Shown: positions 1 through 12,335, counted from the first letter of the stretch. The stretch is 64,000 bases of DNA from Neodiprion pinetum (GCF_021155775.2 NC_060232.1:17739922-17803921); one strand, 5' to 3'. Notes: generated by a model not told the origin, from the sequence alone. Numbers and translations: made by a program.

Positions 1-711
1 CCTACTTTCCCTCAGCTCTTTCCCAGATAACCTGGTATCCCTTCTCCTTTCACGAACCTGTACCATCTGTTGTACCTCGATTCCCCTATTTTCTCCCACT
101 TCTCTTTCCTCTGTTCTTCCCTCTCTCTCTCTCCTCTATTTCCCTAAAATCCACCTCTCCCCTCTCCCTTCTCGCGACTACCTCTCTACTCCCCTTTCCG
201 CAAAGAAGCTTTCCCTTTCTCTTTCCCATCTCGAATCCTGCCTCCCAACTTCTTCCCTTTTCCTTATCTCCTCCCAGCATCTCCCAGCTAACTCGCTACC
301 CTCCCCTCTCTCCGGCTTCCTTTCAAAATTCCATACCCTTCTCCCTGCTCTAATACCTAGCTTCTCCCTCTGTAGCTCCTCCCTTACCAAATATCACGGT
401 GTTCTCCCATCCACTCCTAATGTTCATCTCAAAAGTCTATCCTGCACCGCCTCGACCGCCCTCCACTCCCTCCACCCCCATATCTCAGCTGCGTACTCTA
501 TTACCGTCCATACTAGCCTGTCAAATAACCAAATCCTTTTTTTTCAATCCTTCCCAAACGTTCTTTTTCCTATCCCCCATACCTGTTTCATTACTACTCC
601 TGCCTTCCGTACTCTCTCTTTCACATGTGCTTCCTGTCCCCTATTGCACTTTACTGTATACCCTAGGTAGCAAAACTCTTTAACCTCCTCTATTTTTTTC
701 CTTTTCCATCT
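1..711 (-). pseudogene. LINE ORF2 C-terminal tail, degenerate
   Basis: Below the RT the minus strand stays rich in Arg, Glu and Lys codons. A recognisable tail segment runs at 178-390, starting VREELQREKLGI and containing RAGRRVWNFE. The text is typical of the region after RT in hymenopteran LINEs of this kind. Frames overlap at 86-280 and 178-390, so at least one frameshift is present. No 3' tail or poly-A-like end is visible before the window edge. Confidence 0.6.
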
Positions 712-1586
712 TCAATCCATTTTTTTCTTTCTGCCACCTCCTTTCCTGAATCTCATAATCTTTGATTTCCCTACATTTACCGTCAGCTTTTTCCTATCCA
801 TATACCTTTCTAACTTCCTACTCATGATCTCCATCTCCTCTTTACGCTCCGCTAGTAGCACTACGTCATCAGCATACGCTAACGTCCATACCCTACCGTC
901 AGCCAACTCCACCGCCCCAACCCTTCTACCTCTCCCCATTTCTTCTCCTAAATCCGCCAGCAGCAGGTTGAATACGTGTGGACTGAGCGGACACCCCTGC
1001 CTTACCCCCCTCGCCGTCCAGAACGCCTCTCCTACCTTTCCCCCGCTCCTCACCCGACTTTTTGTTTCCTTGTAAATCTCCTCTACCCTTGCACTCAGCC
1101 CTTCCCTCACCCCTCTCCTTTTCTCCCACAGCACCTTCCTGTCCACCGAATCGAAAGCGGCCTTCAGGTCCACAAAAAACGCCACCATTTTCCCCTTATC
1201 CCTTCCCACCTGTCCATTGATTAAATAGTTCAGCACATACACGTTGTCAATTGTGCCCATTACTTTCCTGAAGCTAGTTTGATTATGCGGTATCATCTCC
1301 TTCTCCACTACCTCTCTAACCTTTCCGCTAGTGTCATCGCATATACCTTATACAATGTTGGCATCAACGTCACCTCCCTATACTCTTCTACCCTTTTCCC
1401 CTCCCGCTTCTTTGCTATTGGCGCTATCAATCCCTCTTTCCAATCCTTCGGCCATCCCTCCCCCAACCAAACTCTATTACATGTTTTCCATACCCATTGC
1501 TCCATCTCTTCCCCCCCATACCTCCATACCTCGCTAACTATTCCATCCCCCCCTGGTGCCTTTCCGTCCCTCAGCTTTCCTATCAC
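712..1586 (-). pseudogene. LINE reverse transcriptase domain, split in two frames
   Basis: Two adjoining minus-strand frames form one RT. The frame at 1308-1586 has GKAPGGDGI and a WKEGLIAPIAKK segment, the N-terminal RT blocks of LINEs. The frame at 712-1308 has the palm motifs: FVDLKAAFDSV (motif A, catalytic Asp), RGVRQGCPLSP (motif B) and AYADDVVLLA (motif C, the YADD box with both Asp residues kept). The catalytic residues are therefore intact, but the two halves are out of frame and the RT is separated from the endonuclease by several stops. It would reverse-transcribe element RNA at a nicked target if whole. Confidence 0.92.
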
Positions 1587-1642
1587 CTTTCTAATCTCTT
1601 CCCTCTGCAGCTCCCCTTCCCCGTCACCCTTCCTATTTGCTG

Positions 1643-1662
1643 CCCCCCCCCCCCCCCCCCCC
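1643..1662 (+). repeat. Poly-C tract (20 C)
   Basis: An uninterrupted run of 20 C lies inside the LINE linker just upstream of the RT on the coding strand, where it reads as a Gly run. Confidence 0.95.
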
Positions 1663-2208
1663 GCCTTCTCTTACCATGTTCTCCACTCCACCTAATAATC
1701 CCATGAAATACTCCCGCCACTCCTGCTCGCCTATTTCCTCATTCACCCTCTTCCACTTCATTCTTTCCCTGTTAACTATCTTCCATACCTTGCTTTCTGT
1801 CCTTGCTTCCGCTGCTTCTTTTATGAATCACACATTTTCTTTCTTGTTGCTCTCCTCCCATAGCCTATTATATTCCCTTCTTTCCTTTCCATACGCTTCC
1901 CCTTACCCCTGCCCCTTTCTCCAGTTCCTTAGACTCTGCCTAACTTCCGCTTTCTTTATCCTACATTCATCATCCCACCAACCCTTTTACACTTCACTCC
2001 CCCTTCCTCCTACCTCTAAAGCTCTTCTAAACTCCGCTATTCTTTTCTCTATCTCTTTGCCTACATCTGCTTCTCCTACCCCCTCCCATTTGACCTCCAT
2101 TCTAAACCTCATCCTACCCTCCTCTGTCCAGTTCCCTTCACTAGTTTCCCCTATCCTTTTTTCCTTTCTTGTCCTAGTCACTACCCCCCTCATCCACACC
2201 ATTACCGG

Positions 2209-2654
2209 GTGATGGTCCGAGTCAATCCTATCCCCAATGTCTATCCTTTTGATCCTATCCCTTACCTAGCTGTCTCCTATAGCGTAATCTATCACCGTCA
2301 CCCCTGCCCATCCTACATACGTAAATTCCCCCTCCTCATCACCCTCTATGTTTTTTCATTCATTATTACCCATCCTGTCTCTTCCAAAAATTGCACCAGC
2401 AGCTTACCTTCTGAGTTTATTTTCCTGTCCTTTGATTTCCTACTCCTACTCTCCTCCTCTCCTCCTCCCCAGCATCCTCCTCCCTCTTGCCCTGTCCTGG
2501 CATTAAAATCGCCCTCCACTAGCACTTTTGTTCCTTCATCTGCCTCTTCTGCTTGCTCTTTCAATTCCCCTATCTTCTCTTTCAGATCCCCATTTACGTA
2601 TATCCCTATTACTAGCCATCTTTCTCCCCCTACACTTATTTTCTTTATTATCAT
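2209..2654 (-). pseudogene. LINE endonuclease domain (EEP/APE family), partial
   Basis: The minus-strand frame at 2346-2654 contains GIYVNGDLKEKI followed by VLVEGDFNART, the conserved EGDFNA strand of exonuclease-endonuclease-phosphatase nucleases used by LINEs to nick target DNA. A following frame near 2209-2300 carries a DSDHHPV-like segment, matching the SDH motif with its catalytic histidine near the C-terminal end of this fold. The N-terminal third, upstream to about 3165, is too decayed to assign residue by residue. Frame changes separate the pieces, so it is inactive as it stands. Confidence 0.8.
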
Positions 2655-3344
2655 CCCCTTTTTTACCTCTACCCTCCCTCCCCCCCGCTTACTATCTCCT
2701 TTATTACCCCTGACAGCATTCCGCCTATTGCTCTTCTCTTCCTATTTCCTTTCACCTTCCTTTTCCCTTCTTCCCTTCTCTTCACCCCTTCTTTCTGGTA
2801 ATCCGCGTTGCTCATATTCTTTCGTTCCGCCACCGCTCCCTACCTTATCTGCCTGCCGCCTATCTGTCTCTGCTCTATCCCCCTTCCTGCTCCCTAGATG
2901 TCCCCGCCTATTCTTCTATATTATCTTTCCCCCCTGCCGTCCGCCGCTCTCTGCAACTAACCTCAAAAAACTCTTACCCTTTTCTCACCTGTCCGTCCCT
3001 TCTGCTCCTGCCTCCCTATTCCCTTCACCCGTCAGCCCGTCTTGGTCCTCCCCGCTCCTTCTCTGTCCTATTTCCTTTCCTCCTCGCCTTTTCTATCCTG
3101 CTAATTTTTGCCTTTTCACTCATACTCTTTCTCACACCTGCCACTTACATCCAAACCGGAAATAGAAGTCCTGGAAGCTTTGAATATTTGTTTATTTTAT
3201 TTATCAACAATTACATTCTGTTTTCAGTTGATACGTAACAATGGAAATAGATCATCGTATTTCGAATTGAGTAAATAACCTTACACATATTTTCATTAGT
3301 CACGCAATAATAATAATAATTAAAACTCCTATCCCAAAATTGAC

Positions 3345-4612
3345 TCATCCCAATTTCTTAACCGTTCCACAAATCGGGTTGTACTCGACAATACGATCGT
3401 GCAAGATCATGCAATAGGCTGCGGTGTTTGCGGGAAATTCCACGCTCGTGTCAAATTCCAATCGAATATCCACCGGTCCGGTTTTCAACGATTCATTCTG
3501 TTTCGAGCAATCAATAACGTTGAGGGGAGCTTGGTTTATAAATCCACGCTTCGATAACAAGGGTTCAGCCTCTTTTTTGTAGTAGACGGTCTAAAATTGA
3601 ACACACATGTTGTGGAGAATGGCCTACTGATTATTGGATTTATCGAGATTCATATTTCCGTAGGGATAACACTGCGAGTTGAGGAAGAGTTTTACATCTC
3701 TGATTCGACAATGATCAAATTCACTGACATTTTTCTGGGGATTGTTTCTTCGTGCAGTTTGAAATCCTAGAACGACATATCTTGGCTCCTCCAACTGCGT
3801 TGATGTCTTGACCACCCACACATGCCGCGTCGTTGGCGGGAGCATCGGATAGACGTACGATTCCCAAAAACAAAAACTCATGGATATGGCCGAATCCTTG
3901 GAGATGTAGTTGAGTAGCTGGATTTTCGGTTTATCGGCGAGTTTGATGTAGGGTAGCAACCATTCGATTTAATTAAGGGTAATTTCAAAGTTTTCCGTGG
4001 ACGAGGTCTGAATCATCGCATTCAAATCGGTGTTGGAACGTGTGAAAATCAACTCGTGTTTGCCATTGACGATGACTCCACAATAACCTTCGCGGAGCCC
4101 AGCAGATAATTCACCGGTAGAACAACGTCGAAATGTCCAGAACCATAAGTTAGTTTAGTATCACCGCTCAACCAAACGGTACTCTCCAGACTATATTGCT
4201 GACCGGGACTTGGGGATAAGTAACCCTTCATAACGATGGTGATACCAACATTTTTATTCCGATCAATCTCCACACCGCTTAACTCGTAGCGAACTTCCTG
4301 AAACAAATGGCAAACAGCCATATTGATTACTTTCGTAGTCGTCACCGCATTTACACCATCGTCCTTTGTAAATTTTCCGTGAATGTGGAGAAAGCTTTTA
4401 CTGGGCAGTAGACACAAGCCTTGATGTTAAACAACAATATGGATTTCATCGTTATTCTGGTAGGTGGATGATGCAAACGGCTGATGAGCATGAACCTCAG
4501 AGTGCGTAATCGATTCGTCGAATACTACAAGTTTCTGTATTCTTATTATTTCTTCCATGGTCACACACGCAGGATGCAGCGAACACGAATTCTTATTTTC
4601 CAAAATTTCCAT
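3345..4612 (-). pseudogene. Polinton major capsid protein remnant
   Basis: Four minus-strand pieces (4427-4612, 4049-4417, 3624-3959, 3345-3560) read in order as one protein of roughly 400 residues. It includes an HVWVVKTSTQLE segment and a C-terminal LEFDTSVEFPANTAAY-type segment characteristic of the insect Polinton major capsid family (double jelly roll by family knowledge). Stops and frame changes separate the pieces. It sits 3' of the minor capsid and protease genes on the same strand, the usual capsid-gene block. Confidence 0.72.
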
Positions 4613-4684
4613 GTAATCGAAGACCTAGGCTCCGGAGAAACCGAACGTTCAGAGGTGTCAAACTCGTGGGCGGTGTCAACGTTG

Positions 4685-5476
4685 TCAGAGGTGTCGGGCG
4701 ACTGATGATTTTTGACCATGACGTCTGACTTTTATAACTTTTGCCCAACTTTCTCGTCTCAAACACGATCCCCATTTTTTGAATGATTTCACGTGTAAAC
4801 GCACAGTAATCGTTTCGCCGCGAAAATTAATCAGCTCGTCGTCTTGATCAACTATTCTCAGCTGTAAGTGATGTATCGACTGTTCGGCGATTGGTAGGTA
4901 AATGACGCTGGCAGGCACTTCGACAATCTTATATCCTGACGGAACGGTTGGGAAAAATTCGTGAATCGTGTGAACTCAACGCTCGTTTATGTACGCCCCT
5001 GTAGTTATGCTACAGTCATCGCATAAAGTATTAACCTTCAGTGTGGCTACTGGAGATTCAGATTTATGAGTAACGTCTCGTGCTAGCTCAACCGCCTTCA
5101 ATCCTAATAATCGACTGATGGAATCTTTGGGTTTAAAGTCTATCACATGATTGCACGTGACTTCACTGTTCAGCTCGTTGTCGTTAACTTTCAGACTGAG
5201 GGTGATGTCGGTGGGAAGCTCCTTACGCAGAAAATTTTCAATATCCTCAATTTCATAGCATCCGGTGGGTATCGTGATGCTCTCTCTGCTGTTGTCCGCT
5301 CGTTTCCGGTAAAATTTATAACACGTCTCATGAATATTGGGTATTTAATTGAATGTCAGGAACTCGACGAGTCCGAGAACATAGTTTTTCTCCGGTGATA
5401 ACTCGATCGCGGGGAAATATTAAGCCTCGAGCACGGAGGATGCGCCTGACAGTGTTAACGTCAACGATTCCGACAT
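4685..5476 (-). pseudogene. Polinton minor capsid (penton-like) protein remnant
   Basis: The likely start is the ATG at 5474-5476, which opens a frame rich in Ser, Thr and Leu. It continues with several in-frame stops to a C-terminal segment at 4685-4918 that holds FRGETITVRLHV, the signature I associate with the Polinton minor capsid protein. The product would form the vertex pieces of the capsid. A frame change near 4775 moves the end into another frame. It lies between the protease and the major capsid on the same strand. Confidence 0.6.
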
Positions 5477-5508
5477 AACTAATGCTTGCTCATGTGACAC
5501 TTGTCTTT

Positions 5509-5973
5509 TTATATCTGTTTGCTGAGAAATTTGAGGCAAAAGTGGCCACAAATCACAGAATCATATTTCTGATACCTTTAATGATTGTATTCAATGCTAC
5601 CAACACCGAGATACCTCATTAAGTCCTTAGGCGGTTTCAAATCACCGAAACTATCGAAATACAGAATATGGTCACCATATTTCTTCTACGCAACCCAATG
5701 TGTCCCTGGACCGTTTTTATCGTCAAGATTGATAATTGCAGATTCTCGCATTTTTGGCCTTGATTTCGGCAGATCATTCTGCATGAAAACGCCCCGAAAT
5801 TGCGATATTTTCATATTTTTAGCATATTCGCGTAAATCAATGTCAGTGAGAGCTCGGAGTGGTAGCTTTATTAGTTTTTTGCCGGACGTATGTACAGGCC
5901 CATTCCGCTGCGGTAGGGTCGCAGGTATAATCCCTTGCCTAACGAAACCGCCTCCATTGTTGTATTGTGCCAT
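5509..5973 (-). pseudogene. Polinton adenain-like cysteine protease, two in-frame stops
   Basis: The frame beginning at 5973 has a basic, Gly-rich leader, a LTDIDLREYAK segment and, at its end, GPGTHWVA, which holds the catalytic His of the adenovirus-protease (C5) family. A TAG directly follows this motif at about 5683. In the same frame beyond it come a YFDSFGD segment (the conserved acidic site), a second stop, and a CGHFCL segment with the catalytic Cys, ending at 5509. The product matures capsid proteins in related elements. Both breaks are single-codon stops with the frame otherwise kept, so decay here is recent compared with the capsid genes. Confidence 0.83.
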
Positions 5974-6209
5974 TTGGTCTCATTCAACCGATGTTTGTTG
6001 ACACTAGCTTCGTTGACAGCTTTAGCTATACCCGCAGCACCACCCGCTAAAGCAGCCGCATGGGCACCCACCAAGGCCGACTTGGCGGCTTTATGACCCG
6101 GTTGCATGGCGATCTTTGCGGCTGTGATGATGGATTTAAGATTCACTGTTCTCTTCCGCTGTTTACTTTGCCCGCCTGTTCTGGATTTTTTTCTTCTTTC
6201 TACCAACAC
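5871..6209 (-). CDS. Small basic pX-like core/membrane-lytic protein of Polinton
   Basis: A 112-residue ORF with a strongly basic N-terminus (RRKKSRTGGQSKQRKR), an Ala/Gly-rich helical stretch (HAAALAGGAAGIAKAV) and a Gly/Tyr-rich C-terminus with repeated GLYLRP/GLYIRP. Composition and position, immediately upstream of the protease and overlapping it, fit the adenovirus pX-like proteins reported in Polintons. It is one of few frames in this element without an internal stop. Its N-terminus overlaps the start of the oppositely oriented integrase fragment, which suggests a recombination junction near 6195-6210. Confidence 0.55.
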   Translation of the reverse strand: MLVERRKKSRTGGQSKQRKRTVNLKSIITAAKIAMQPGHKAAKSALVGAHAAALAGGAAGIAKAVNEASVNKHRLNETKWHNTTMEAVSLGKGLYLRPYRSGMGLYIRPAKN

Positions 6210-6860
6210 ATCTACACGTTGATCAAGGCAAAGACTTTTACAACAGCGGATTCAAAGCCCCCGTGAAGCAGCACAATATCAACATGTATTCGACATTTAG
6301 CAACTTAAAGGCGTCGATATGCGAATGTTTTAATCGAAGATTGAAAAATGAAATGTGGAAGCGGTTCACTCTCCAAGGATCGTACAAGTGGATTAATATT
6401 TTGGGTTGATTTAATGAAGTCCTACAACAACACCAAACATCGCACGATTCAGATGAAACCGGTGGATGTTATCACTAAAAATGAAAGACAGCTTTATCGT
6501 AGCGTATACAAGCCTCGGCAAATCAAACGAAGTGATCGAGCGCGGAAATTTACTGTGGGTGATCGAGTTCGAATCAGCAAGTACAAGAATGTATTCGAAA
6601 AACGTTATACACCCAATTGGACGACTGAAATATTCACCGTGAGTGAGGTGAAAAATACCAATCCACCCACCTACAAACTTACCGATTATCAAGATCATTC
6701 CATCGAAGGAGGCTTCTACGAGGAAGAGCTCAGCAAAGTAAAATACCCCGACGGCTACCTCGTGGAGAAAGTATTACGCAAACGAGGGAATCTGTTCTAC
6801 GTGAAGTGGTTGGGTTTTGATAGACCGCACAATAATTGGATAAATAAAACAGACATGTAG
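6196..6860 (+). pseudogene. Polinton integrase, C-terminal half with chromodomain
   Basis: The frame enters at HLHVDQGKDFYN near 6210, giving the second catalytic Asp of the retroviral-type DDE core, then an ECFNRRLK segment with the catalytic Glu. After a frame change near 6400 it continues as NNTKHRTIQMKP, a basic tail and a C-terminal chromodomain (DGYLVEKVLRKRG, FYVKWLGF). The zinc-binding domain and first catalytic Asp are missing, so only the second half remains. It points opposite to the capsid and polymerase genes. A fuller but mutated copy of the N-terminal half exists at 30296. Confidence 0.85.
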
Positions 6861-6963
6861 CATGATTTGTATGTATCTCCAGAATTACAATAAAAGATTC
6901 GAATATAGAAATATTTCCACATTTATCCCTTTTGTACACACATGTACCATACGCGTTACAATA

Positions 6964-7105
6964 GAAACAACAATAATAGCAATAATAATGACAACTAAAA
7001 CAACAACTACAACAACGACGACGACAACGACAACGACAACGACGACAACGACCACAACGACGACAAGGACGACAACGACGACAACGGCGGCAACAACAAC
7101 AGCCT
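6964..7105 (+). repeat. Imperfect (ACAACG/ACGACA)n microsatellite
   Basis: A run of ACA, ACG and CAA triplets just 3' of the integrase gives a poly-threonine shadow frame. It separates the convergent integrase and polymerase genes. Confidence 0.9.
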
Positions 7106-7287
7106 ATAATAATGAAGAGAACCTATAATAAATGAATAATTGTTAAGTATATGACTTCACATTTTTAAACTTCAAATCCATTCAATATCGTATTGATGGT
7201 GAAACGTTTCTGCCTGATGGTAGATCGTCCGACTTGTTAAACATCAAATATTTACATCAATTTTACGTCCACAGATCTATGCTATAG

Positions 7288-10200
7288 CTATTGGGAGGCG
7301 GCGACGAACCCCCAAGGTACGATGTCGGTCTGTCCAGGTATCAATTGCCGCTTGTCATCTTGCCAACTCAGAGCTAATTTTTTTGTACGGTCGTGCTCAC
7401 TTTACGTTTTTTACTGCGTATTAAATACTGGGGGAGGGTCAACTCTTAGTAAGCCATCAGACAGTGCTTATACTTATCAAACGTAATGCTATCTATCGAT
7501 AAATTTTTTACACCCTTGGCACGCTTACTCACTTTTACGCTATTGTCATATTTTTTCCCATCCTCACCCATCGTAGTAAATGTGTACAGCTTTGCTCGCA
7601 TTCCCACAAACTCTGTCCTAATTTAACCGTTATCTTCATCCTTCATTAGCCCTAGTCGTTTCTTGTTTTTACGAGAAATACTATACACATTGTCGGGCGG
7701 ATAGTCAGAGGTATCAAACATTGCATCCACATCACGTTTGATGATATCGTAGATGTTCGATACGTTGAATTGATGGATGAGGCTGTGTGTGGGTATACAA
7801 CAATTTGAACTCGCTGTTCAAAAAGTTGGTTTTGATATAATTATAGTGGAAATCATGAAGAATGATTTCTAACAGATCTAGAATTGATGTGCCGACGTAA
7901 ATAGGTTTAGCGAAGTGAACTTTGACAGGATTCATTTGAATGATAATCATATCAGCGCCGAATACGATGAAGCTCTGAAAGTTTGCTCGGGTAATAAGCG
8001 TTCTCGCACCACCTCTTCTCTCCCATTTTGCGACCAATTTAACATTTTTACGATTTCGCACATTCTGCATAGTATTGCCGATCACAGCGTTATTCATGAG
8101 TTTGTAAAAGTTTTTCTCAAATTCGTTCCTAGACCGCTTGCGCATGTGTGTATTGAGCGTGATGTAAGGCTCGAGCTACGGAGATTGTGCAAACTTCAAC
8201 ACTCTGTGCACTTTCGTTACTTGCAACCCTAAACTCAAACACTGTTTCAAATTTCTATACTGCATTATATACTTTGTTTTGGGGTCAAGAGTGGTCGCGA
8301 GTTTGACGTTTTTACAACCTGGAGGAGTGAAATGCTCGAGACAAAGAGGTAAGCCTTCGTGATCCTCATGGAGTTCTACAGGGTAGTCCAAATCTACCTC
8401 CATAAAGTAACCGATCGGCGAATCGTCCCGATGGTTTGTTAAATCGACGTGCTCATACTACCACTCGAACGAGCTGACTGGTAAACGCATGCTCATACCT
8501 GCACCGTACAGATTATTCACGTCAAAATACACGAGGTATGACTCCGCTTTGTTTGGATCAAAATCTTCACCCATGAATCTATTATTGGCCCGAGCGTGTC
8601 GATTAGAACATTGTGCTACGCTGCCCCGAATGGCTCTTTCAATGAATAACACCATTTCAGGGTTGTCTAAAAGTTGTAAATTTACATTAGTATGCTTGAG
8701 CATCGCGTCAAAGGCAAGTCCCGGTGCTGTGCAGTAGTGCAACGGATCTGAATCGTATGTTCTGAAGCAGCTAGCGTGGAAATTTTCGAAAATATTGGCA
8801 AACAAAAGAACATCAGCCTTTAAATACAAATTTAAATAGCCCCCCAATGACTCTAAATGGAATTCCCTCCAAACAGTTTTAGCGTGTTCGTAATCGGCAT
8901 CTGAAATATTTGCATCGCAGAGGTGCGAGTAGAAATGCTTCTTTGCAGGTAATCGCGTTTCATTGAGTTGCCCCCAACAATCGACGTAATCATAGAGAAA
9001 AACGCCTTTGCGAGTCATCAAACTGAACTGAGTCGGATTATTATGAAATTTAGGTGTCGTGTGCTTGTCGGCATCATTCAAATATGTGGAAAATTTATCG
9101 ATGCTGCTAGCCATAAATTGAAACGAATCGATAAATCTCAAGTGCATCATTTTTCCATCAACGCGTTTCGTGAAGGATATATATTTTTCCTTATTTATGG
9201 GTAGCAGTGTGATTTCACCGGGAAAAGTTGACGCGACGGATTTTATTGAAAAGTGCGAATCGTAACCGGACAAATTGTGGAAAACTATCGGAATTGTATG
9301 CGTCTCTTTGAAATTCAAATTACACCGATTATCAGCAGGACCACGATATATACCCGTGAAGTGACAGTGATTGTGACACTTTTTTTCCTCAGGGGTAAAC
9401 GGTTTTTTGCGAATATAACAATTCTTCGCACGCATGTGACGATTGCGTTGCACTTGGGTTAGAGATTTCATCGGAATTATGTTTTCGATGCGTGACTCCA
9501 CTTGAACCGATAAATCGTTAAGCTGCTGCATGAACCAATCTATACAATCGGCACCACGTTTACTGTGGAACTCCCATAAAGTCTCATCGTACGCGCAATG
9601 TACATAGTATGCTACACTGGGCGGGATATGCTTTTGAAATTTATGATTTTAACGGTTTGAAACGTGATTTTGGAATTCATTAACCGGTATCGACTCTAAT
9701 ATACATTCGAGAACGGCGTAAACGACAAACGGCACGGTACCTTTGTTTCGAAAATTTGAAAATGTCAAGTCTTTAAACTTGAGATATTCCATGCCCATCT
9801 TATTGAACATAATGCCATCTTAACGAGAATTGTCGTAGGCATGTTTCACACTAAACTGGCACAAACATCTGTCATATAAAAACAGTTGACCATCATGATC
9901 AGACAATTGTTTGCTTACCAATCGTGAAAGATCTTTAATCCAAGCAAAGTGGAATCTTGATGTTAACTCGTGAGCCATATCATTTTCTGGATTACTCTCT
10001 ACCATCAGAAGATGAATCGTGTCAATGTTCGCGCTACTCGAATGATCACTCAAATAAATTGGCATGCTTTTATTAGATTTTGTATGGTGCGAAAAAGTTT
10101 GAGATTCCATCCCATGTACATTGATTCGCAAATCATTCAATCTCCTCAGCTTTTTCACATCATGTAGAGTAGCAGGGAATTTGATAACTGTACAGTCCAA

Positions 10201-11235
10201 CTCTGAAATATAGCGGCGATAATGGCTAATCCTATAGATCTGGGTGTTGACCAGGTGGCGGGCTGCAATCATGGACCATAGAAGACATCTTTCATCTTTG
10301 TTTCTCACATTAATCACAGCCTTCTCTAGCCGAATATCCTCAGGTAGCTCAACGAATGTTGAAAGCCCTGCAGCGAGAGGGTGGTACCGGTTGATGTTTA
10401 CGGCAGTATTGAGGATCTCGATCATGCTCCACCCAGAATCGCGTTATTCAAAATCTTTAACCTTCACAAGTAGATCGCTCCTTGCGTATGTAAACCAACC
10501 GTTTATATCGCTCGAGGGAAGGATCGCGGGGTCGGAGGTGTTGAAGCTTTTAACTTCTTCCGCAATCCCGTCGTGCTTTGTGTTTTCAAATTTGCACAAT
10601 AAGGTCAGGTTGACCTCCAGATTTTCCTCCTTGCGCAGTACCAGCCTCAATCGCTGAACGATGATCCGCTGCGCGTCGTCCAAAAAGGCTTCCAAATTCT
10701 TATGCCGGAGATTTGTGACAACGCCCGTTCGGATCCGGCTGGCAAAAGCACTATCGACGTCGTGCCACTGTATGCCCGCAGGACTGCCGATATTAGCACC
10801 CATCACCACAGCGTGCCGCTGCTGCCGCTGCTGCTGTCGTTGCCGCAGCTGTTGCTGAATATTTGGTATCCTGGATTGTACGAGTGTAATTGCATGCTGA
10901 ATTCGCAGTTTTGCACCTATGCTCGTTCTCGGTCGCTTGAAAACATCACGCAGCAATTGGAGATTTTCCGTTCAAATGTCAAAGCAGTGCCTCAATATAT
11001 CGGCATTCTCCTGCTCAGGATGCAGCCCGCTCAACCAATTGTGCGCATTCTCCATCATTTTGACGAGATTTGAGTATGTTTCAGCGGCCATGACTTTCAT
11101 GTTGATATAAGCAGAACTTTGAAGAATTTCTGACTTGCACGTATCGTGTAAGACTGATGAGTCTGCATCGGATGCGTTGAGCTTATATGTATGTCTATAG
11201 ATCGCAAGAATTTGGGTGTGATGGTGAGGGTCCAA
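7288..11235 (-). pseudogene. Polinton family-B DNA polymerase, copy 1
   Basis: Minus-strand pieces read as one protein of about 1,300 residues. N-terminal region 10444-11235: a TGA at 10972-10974 lies in otherwise continuous frame. The 9820-10425 piece has VINVRNKDE and a CDRCL-like zinc segment. The 8458-9531 piece has the exonuclease blocks (HNLSGYDSHF, FIDSFQF, LKADVLLFANIFE) and YFDVNNLYG, polymerase motif A. The 7732-8145 piece has NEFEKNFYKLMNNAVIG (motif B region) followed by a garbled motif C: the expected DTDS is lost. The end is QTDIVPWGF with a TAG at 7288-7290. Such polymerases are protein-primed and replicate linear elements. Several frame changes plus the lost motif C make this copy dead. 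Confidence 0.9.
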
Positions 11236-11281
11236 GCTTTGTACTACTCCCTTCCCCCAGCCATCAAAGAATCAAAAAATT

Positions 11282-11700
11282 TCATGGCGAACAGGTCTGA
11301 GCCTGCACACCCCAACCCTAATCAGCATGGGGCATGTGGTGAGAAAAATCGGTCAACGAAAAGCATGTAGCGAGCAGTGTTTGGCGCGACAATATGCACG
11401 TACAGTTTTTGGGTTTTATGACTTATAGCGAACAAGTCTAAGCCTGTACACCCCCCCCTCTTCCCCCCCCCCCCCCCCCCCCCTCCGGCCCCTTCTCCAC
11501 CATATTAGCGTCGGGTATGTGATGGGAAAAAAATCGGTCAACGAAAAGCATGTAGCGAGCAGTGTTTGGCGCGACAATGTGCACATACAGTTTTTGGGAT
11601 TTATGACTCTCCATAGCGAACAAGTCCGAGCCTGCACACCTCAAACAATATCAGCGTGCGGTATGCGATGAGAAAAAAATCGGCCAGCAAAAAAAAAAAA
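11282..11700 (+). repeat. Tandem subterminal repeat, about three units
   Basis: Units begin GCGAACA(A/G)GTC at 11287, 11428 and 11616 and share GAGCCTG(C/T)ACA, the GAGAAAAA-TCGG block and a TGTAGCGAGCAGTGTTTGGCG block. Spacing is 141 and 188 bp; the difference is largely poly-C growth at 11451-11483. Related but looser units recur at 13790-14120, so the family flanks the two small ORFs between. Confidence 0.75.
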
Positions 11701-12335
11701 ACAAAGCTGGTAGCGAGCTCTTGAAAAAATTTTACGTAGCTAATACTGTTCCCACGATACATTTTTGCTTTCATGTCACGTGGTGTACACCCCACGACTG
11801 ATTGGCTGGTTGGTTTTTGCTCGGTGGAGGGTGAGCGTGTCTCCTTTTTTATCAAATTCAGATAGCGGTTTAAAACTTCTCTCGCATTTGAAAAATCCCT
11901 CGTGCAAAAACAGGCGCTTGACAAAGTGAGTGGTGAAAAAAAGGTGCTCATTGGAAAACCCGAAAACTTCAACGAGTTTCTACTTTTGTGAGTACTTTAT
12001 AGAATGTATATGATAATGAAGATTATATTGAACAATAAAATTTACAATTATTCATCGTGTGTTTTATAGCAAATAAAATTTATAATATTTTTACATTTTT
12101 CTATCAGATGAATTCATATGAAAAGAACAGATAAAACTTATAAAGATATATGCATAGTTGTATGAAAAAAATTTTTTTTTCATTACATTTGGTTGTGTAA
12201 ATAATTTCATTTTTAATTCTATGTATAAACTAGGATATATTTTATAATAAATTCTATTTCCTAGATAGGTAAATAATTTTATTAGATATTCCATTTTAAT
12301 TGTATGTGTAAACTATAATATAATTGTAATGAATT
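11701..12335. other. AT-rich spacer
   Basis: Between the tandem repeat and the next ORF there is AT-rich sequence with AATAAAATTTA-like runs. The 11601-11972 minus frame overlaps the tandem repeat at its end and shows no recognisable domain. I see no gene here. Confidence 0.6.

Larger units (their letters stand above)
1..3178 (-). mobile_element. Non-LTR retrotransposon (LINE), degenerate, minus strand
   Basis: On the minus strand this block reads, from high to low coordinate, as a purine-rich 5' region, an endonuclease piece with GDFNART, a linker, a reverse transcriptase with FVDLKAAFDSV, RGVRQGCPLSP and AYADDV, and a charged C-terminal tail. That order (EN-RT-tail) is the ORF2 of a LINE. 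The plus strand is correspondingly pyrimidine-rich, which creates long proline/serine shadow frames. The reading frame is broken many times by stops and frame changes, so no single ORF survives. The 3' end lies at or beyond the left edge of the window. It abuts the Polinton on its right, with the likely 5' end near 3178. The subfamily is not assigned. Confidence 0.88.

Noticed and set aside
399..3165. Long plus-strand Pro/Ser/Leu-rich frames over the LINE
   Set aside because: They are antisense shadows of the purine-rich LINE coding strand, with no domain of their own.
6862..7128. Plus-strand frame with a long threonine run
   Set aside because: The run is produced by the ACA/ACG microsatellite and the frame has no other protein signal.
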